This document shows, in pieces, positions 63,635-64,000 of a DNA stretch of 64,000 nt (its first letter is position 1; each line of letters opens with the position of its first letter). Below the pieces are notes generated by a model that saw only the letters and a program-made list of their open reading frames with translations, did not search any database and was not told the origin of the DNA. The stretch spans positions 1,488,001 through 1,552,000 of the forward strand of contig CM030933.1 in the NCBI GenBank assembly GCA_018136815.1, written 5' to 3'. The stretch is from Isochrysis galbana (taxonomy: Eukaryota; Haptophyta; Isochrysidales; Isochrysidaceae). Both the position numbers and the translations under genes were made by a program.

Positions 63635-63984
63635 TGGCTCTGCTTTCACGGGGGAACGGAGCACACAATGAAGAGACGAAGCAACAGTGCCGAGGCCTCT
63701 CAGACGTGTGGAAAAGCCGCGGGGAGACCGGGGCGGAGAAGGAGAGAAAAGGAAGGAGAGCGAGAGGGAGTGAGGGAAGGACAGCCGACGAACCCCGCTG
63801 CCGGCGTCGAAACCCAGGACGGTGTAGAGAAGAGTTTGAGTACTAACTAGGACTCCTTACTCGAGTGAGTTATTTTTAGGGGGTAGGCGAACGGATTCCC
63901 CCTCAACCCAACCCCCCAAGCGCCCAAGCGGTATATGAGGAAGCGGACATTCGTGCCCGTGGGATCTCCCGCGAGCGATGGAAG
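63635..63984. other. Intergenic
   Basis: GA-rich around 63730-63780 (CT-rich on the coding strand of the preceding gene), otherwise featureless. Confidence 0.45.
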
Positions 63985-64000
63985 CCTACATGTGAAACAC
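63985..64000. mobile_element. CCTACATGTG-family TIR element, cut by window edge
   Basis: The last 16 bases CCTACATGTGAAACAC equal the left end of the 40799 copy. If the element is complete beyond the window, GATGGAAG (63977-63984) should repeat on its far side. Confidence 0.8.

Overview
This looks like a nuclear contig from a unicellular eukaryotic alga. Host genes carry short GT-AG introns (about 90-370 bp). The chromosome is GC-rich and full of CT/GA microsatellites, poly-C runs and transposons. A thylakoid-type C-terminal processing peptidase with stacked targeting signals, and an ABCF ATPase with a signal-peptide-like N-terminus, fit a photosynthetic cell, possibly with a secondary plastid. 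I cannot name the species. There is one 100-N assembly gap (49440-49539).

Layout. 1-2.5 kb: AT-rich island with a 147-codon ORF and a minisatellite. 2.5-6.1 kb: ten-exon ABCF gene (-). 7.2-7.9 kb: damaged copy of a two-member gene family. 7.9-10.7 kb: 5' fragment of a Ty3-type retroelement, itself split by a 1.45-kb terminal-inverted-repeat (TIR) element that encodes an RS/coiled-coil protein. 11.6 kb: MTFP1-like gene (+). 15.9-17.8 kb: PH-domain gene (-), divergent from a sulfotransferase (+, 18.9-20.4 kb). 21.6-23.9 kb: CtpA-like peptidase (-). 24.7-28.7 kb: transposon cluster (two elements with 8-bp target-site duplications (TSDs), and a LINE-like ORF1 split by another TIR element). 29.3-30.1 kb: FKBP isomerase (-), with a 1.1-kb higher-order minisatellite behind its start. 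32.2 kb: small membrane protein (+). 36.3-37.5 kb: composite repeats. 38.7 kb: small unknown gene (-). 40.7-42.6 kb: second member of the damaged gene family, interrupted by two elements with perfect TSDs. 43.6-45.0 kb: TGS1 cap methyltransferase (+). 45.8-47.8 kb: four-exon amino-acid transporter (+). 48.2-49.2 kb: ORF1 fragment and a second AT-rich ORF. 49.5-61.8 kb: nearly complete chromodomain Ty3/Gypsy retrotransposon (-). 62.6-63.6 kb: two-exon membrane protein (-). The window ends inside another TIR element.

The host genes are unrelated housekeeping functions (translation/ABCF, mitochondrial fission, RNA cap modification, lumenal proteolysis, protein folding, amino-acid import). I see no pathway cluster. 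The interest lies in the mobile DNA: a Ty3 retrotransposon carrying a cytosine-methyltransferase-like domain between Gag and protease, and a nested set of elements whose insertion footprints can be read directly.
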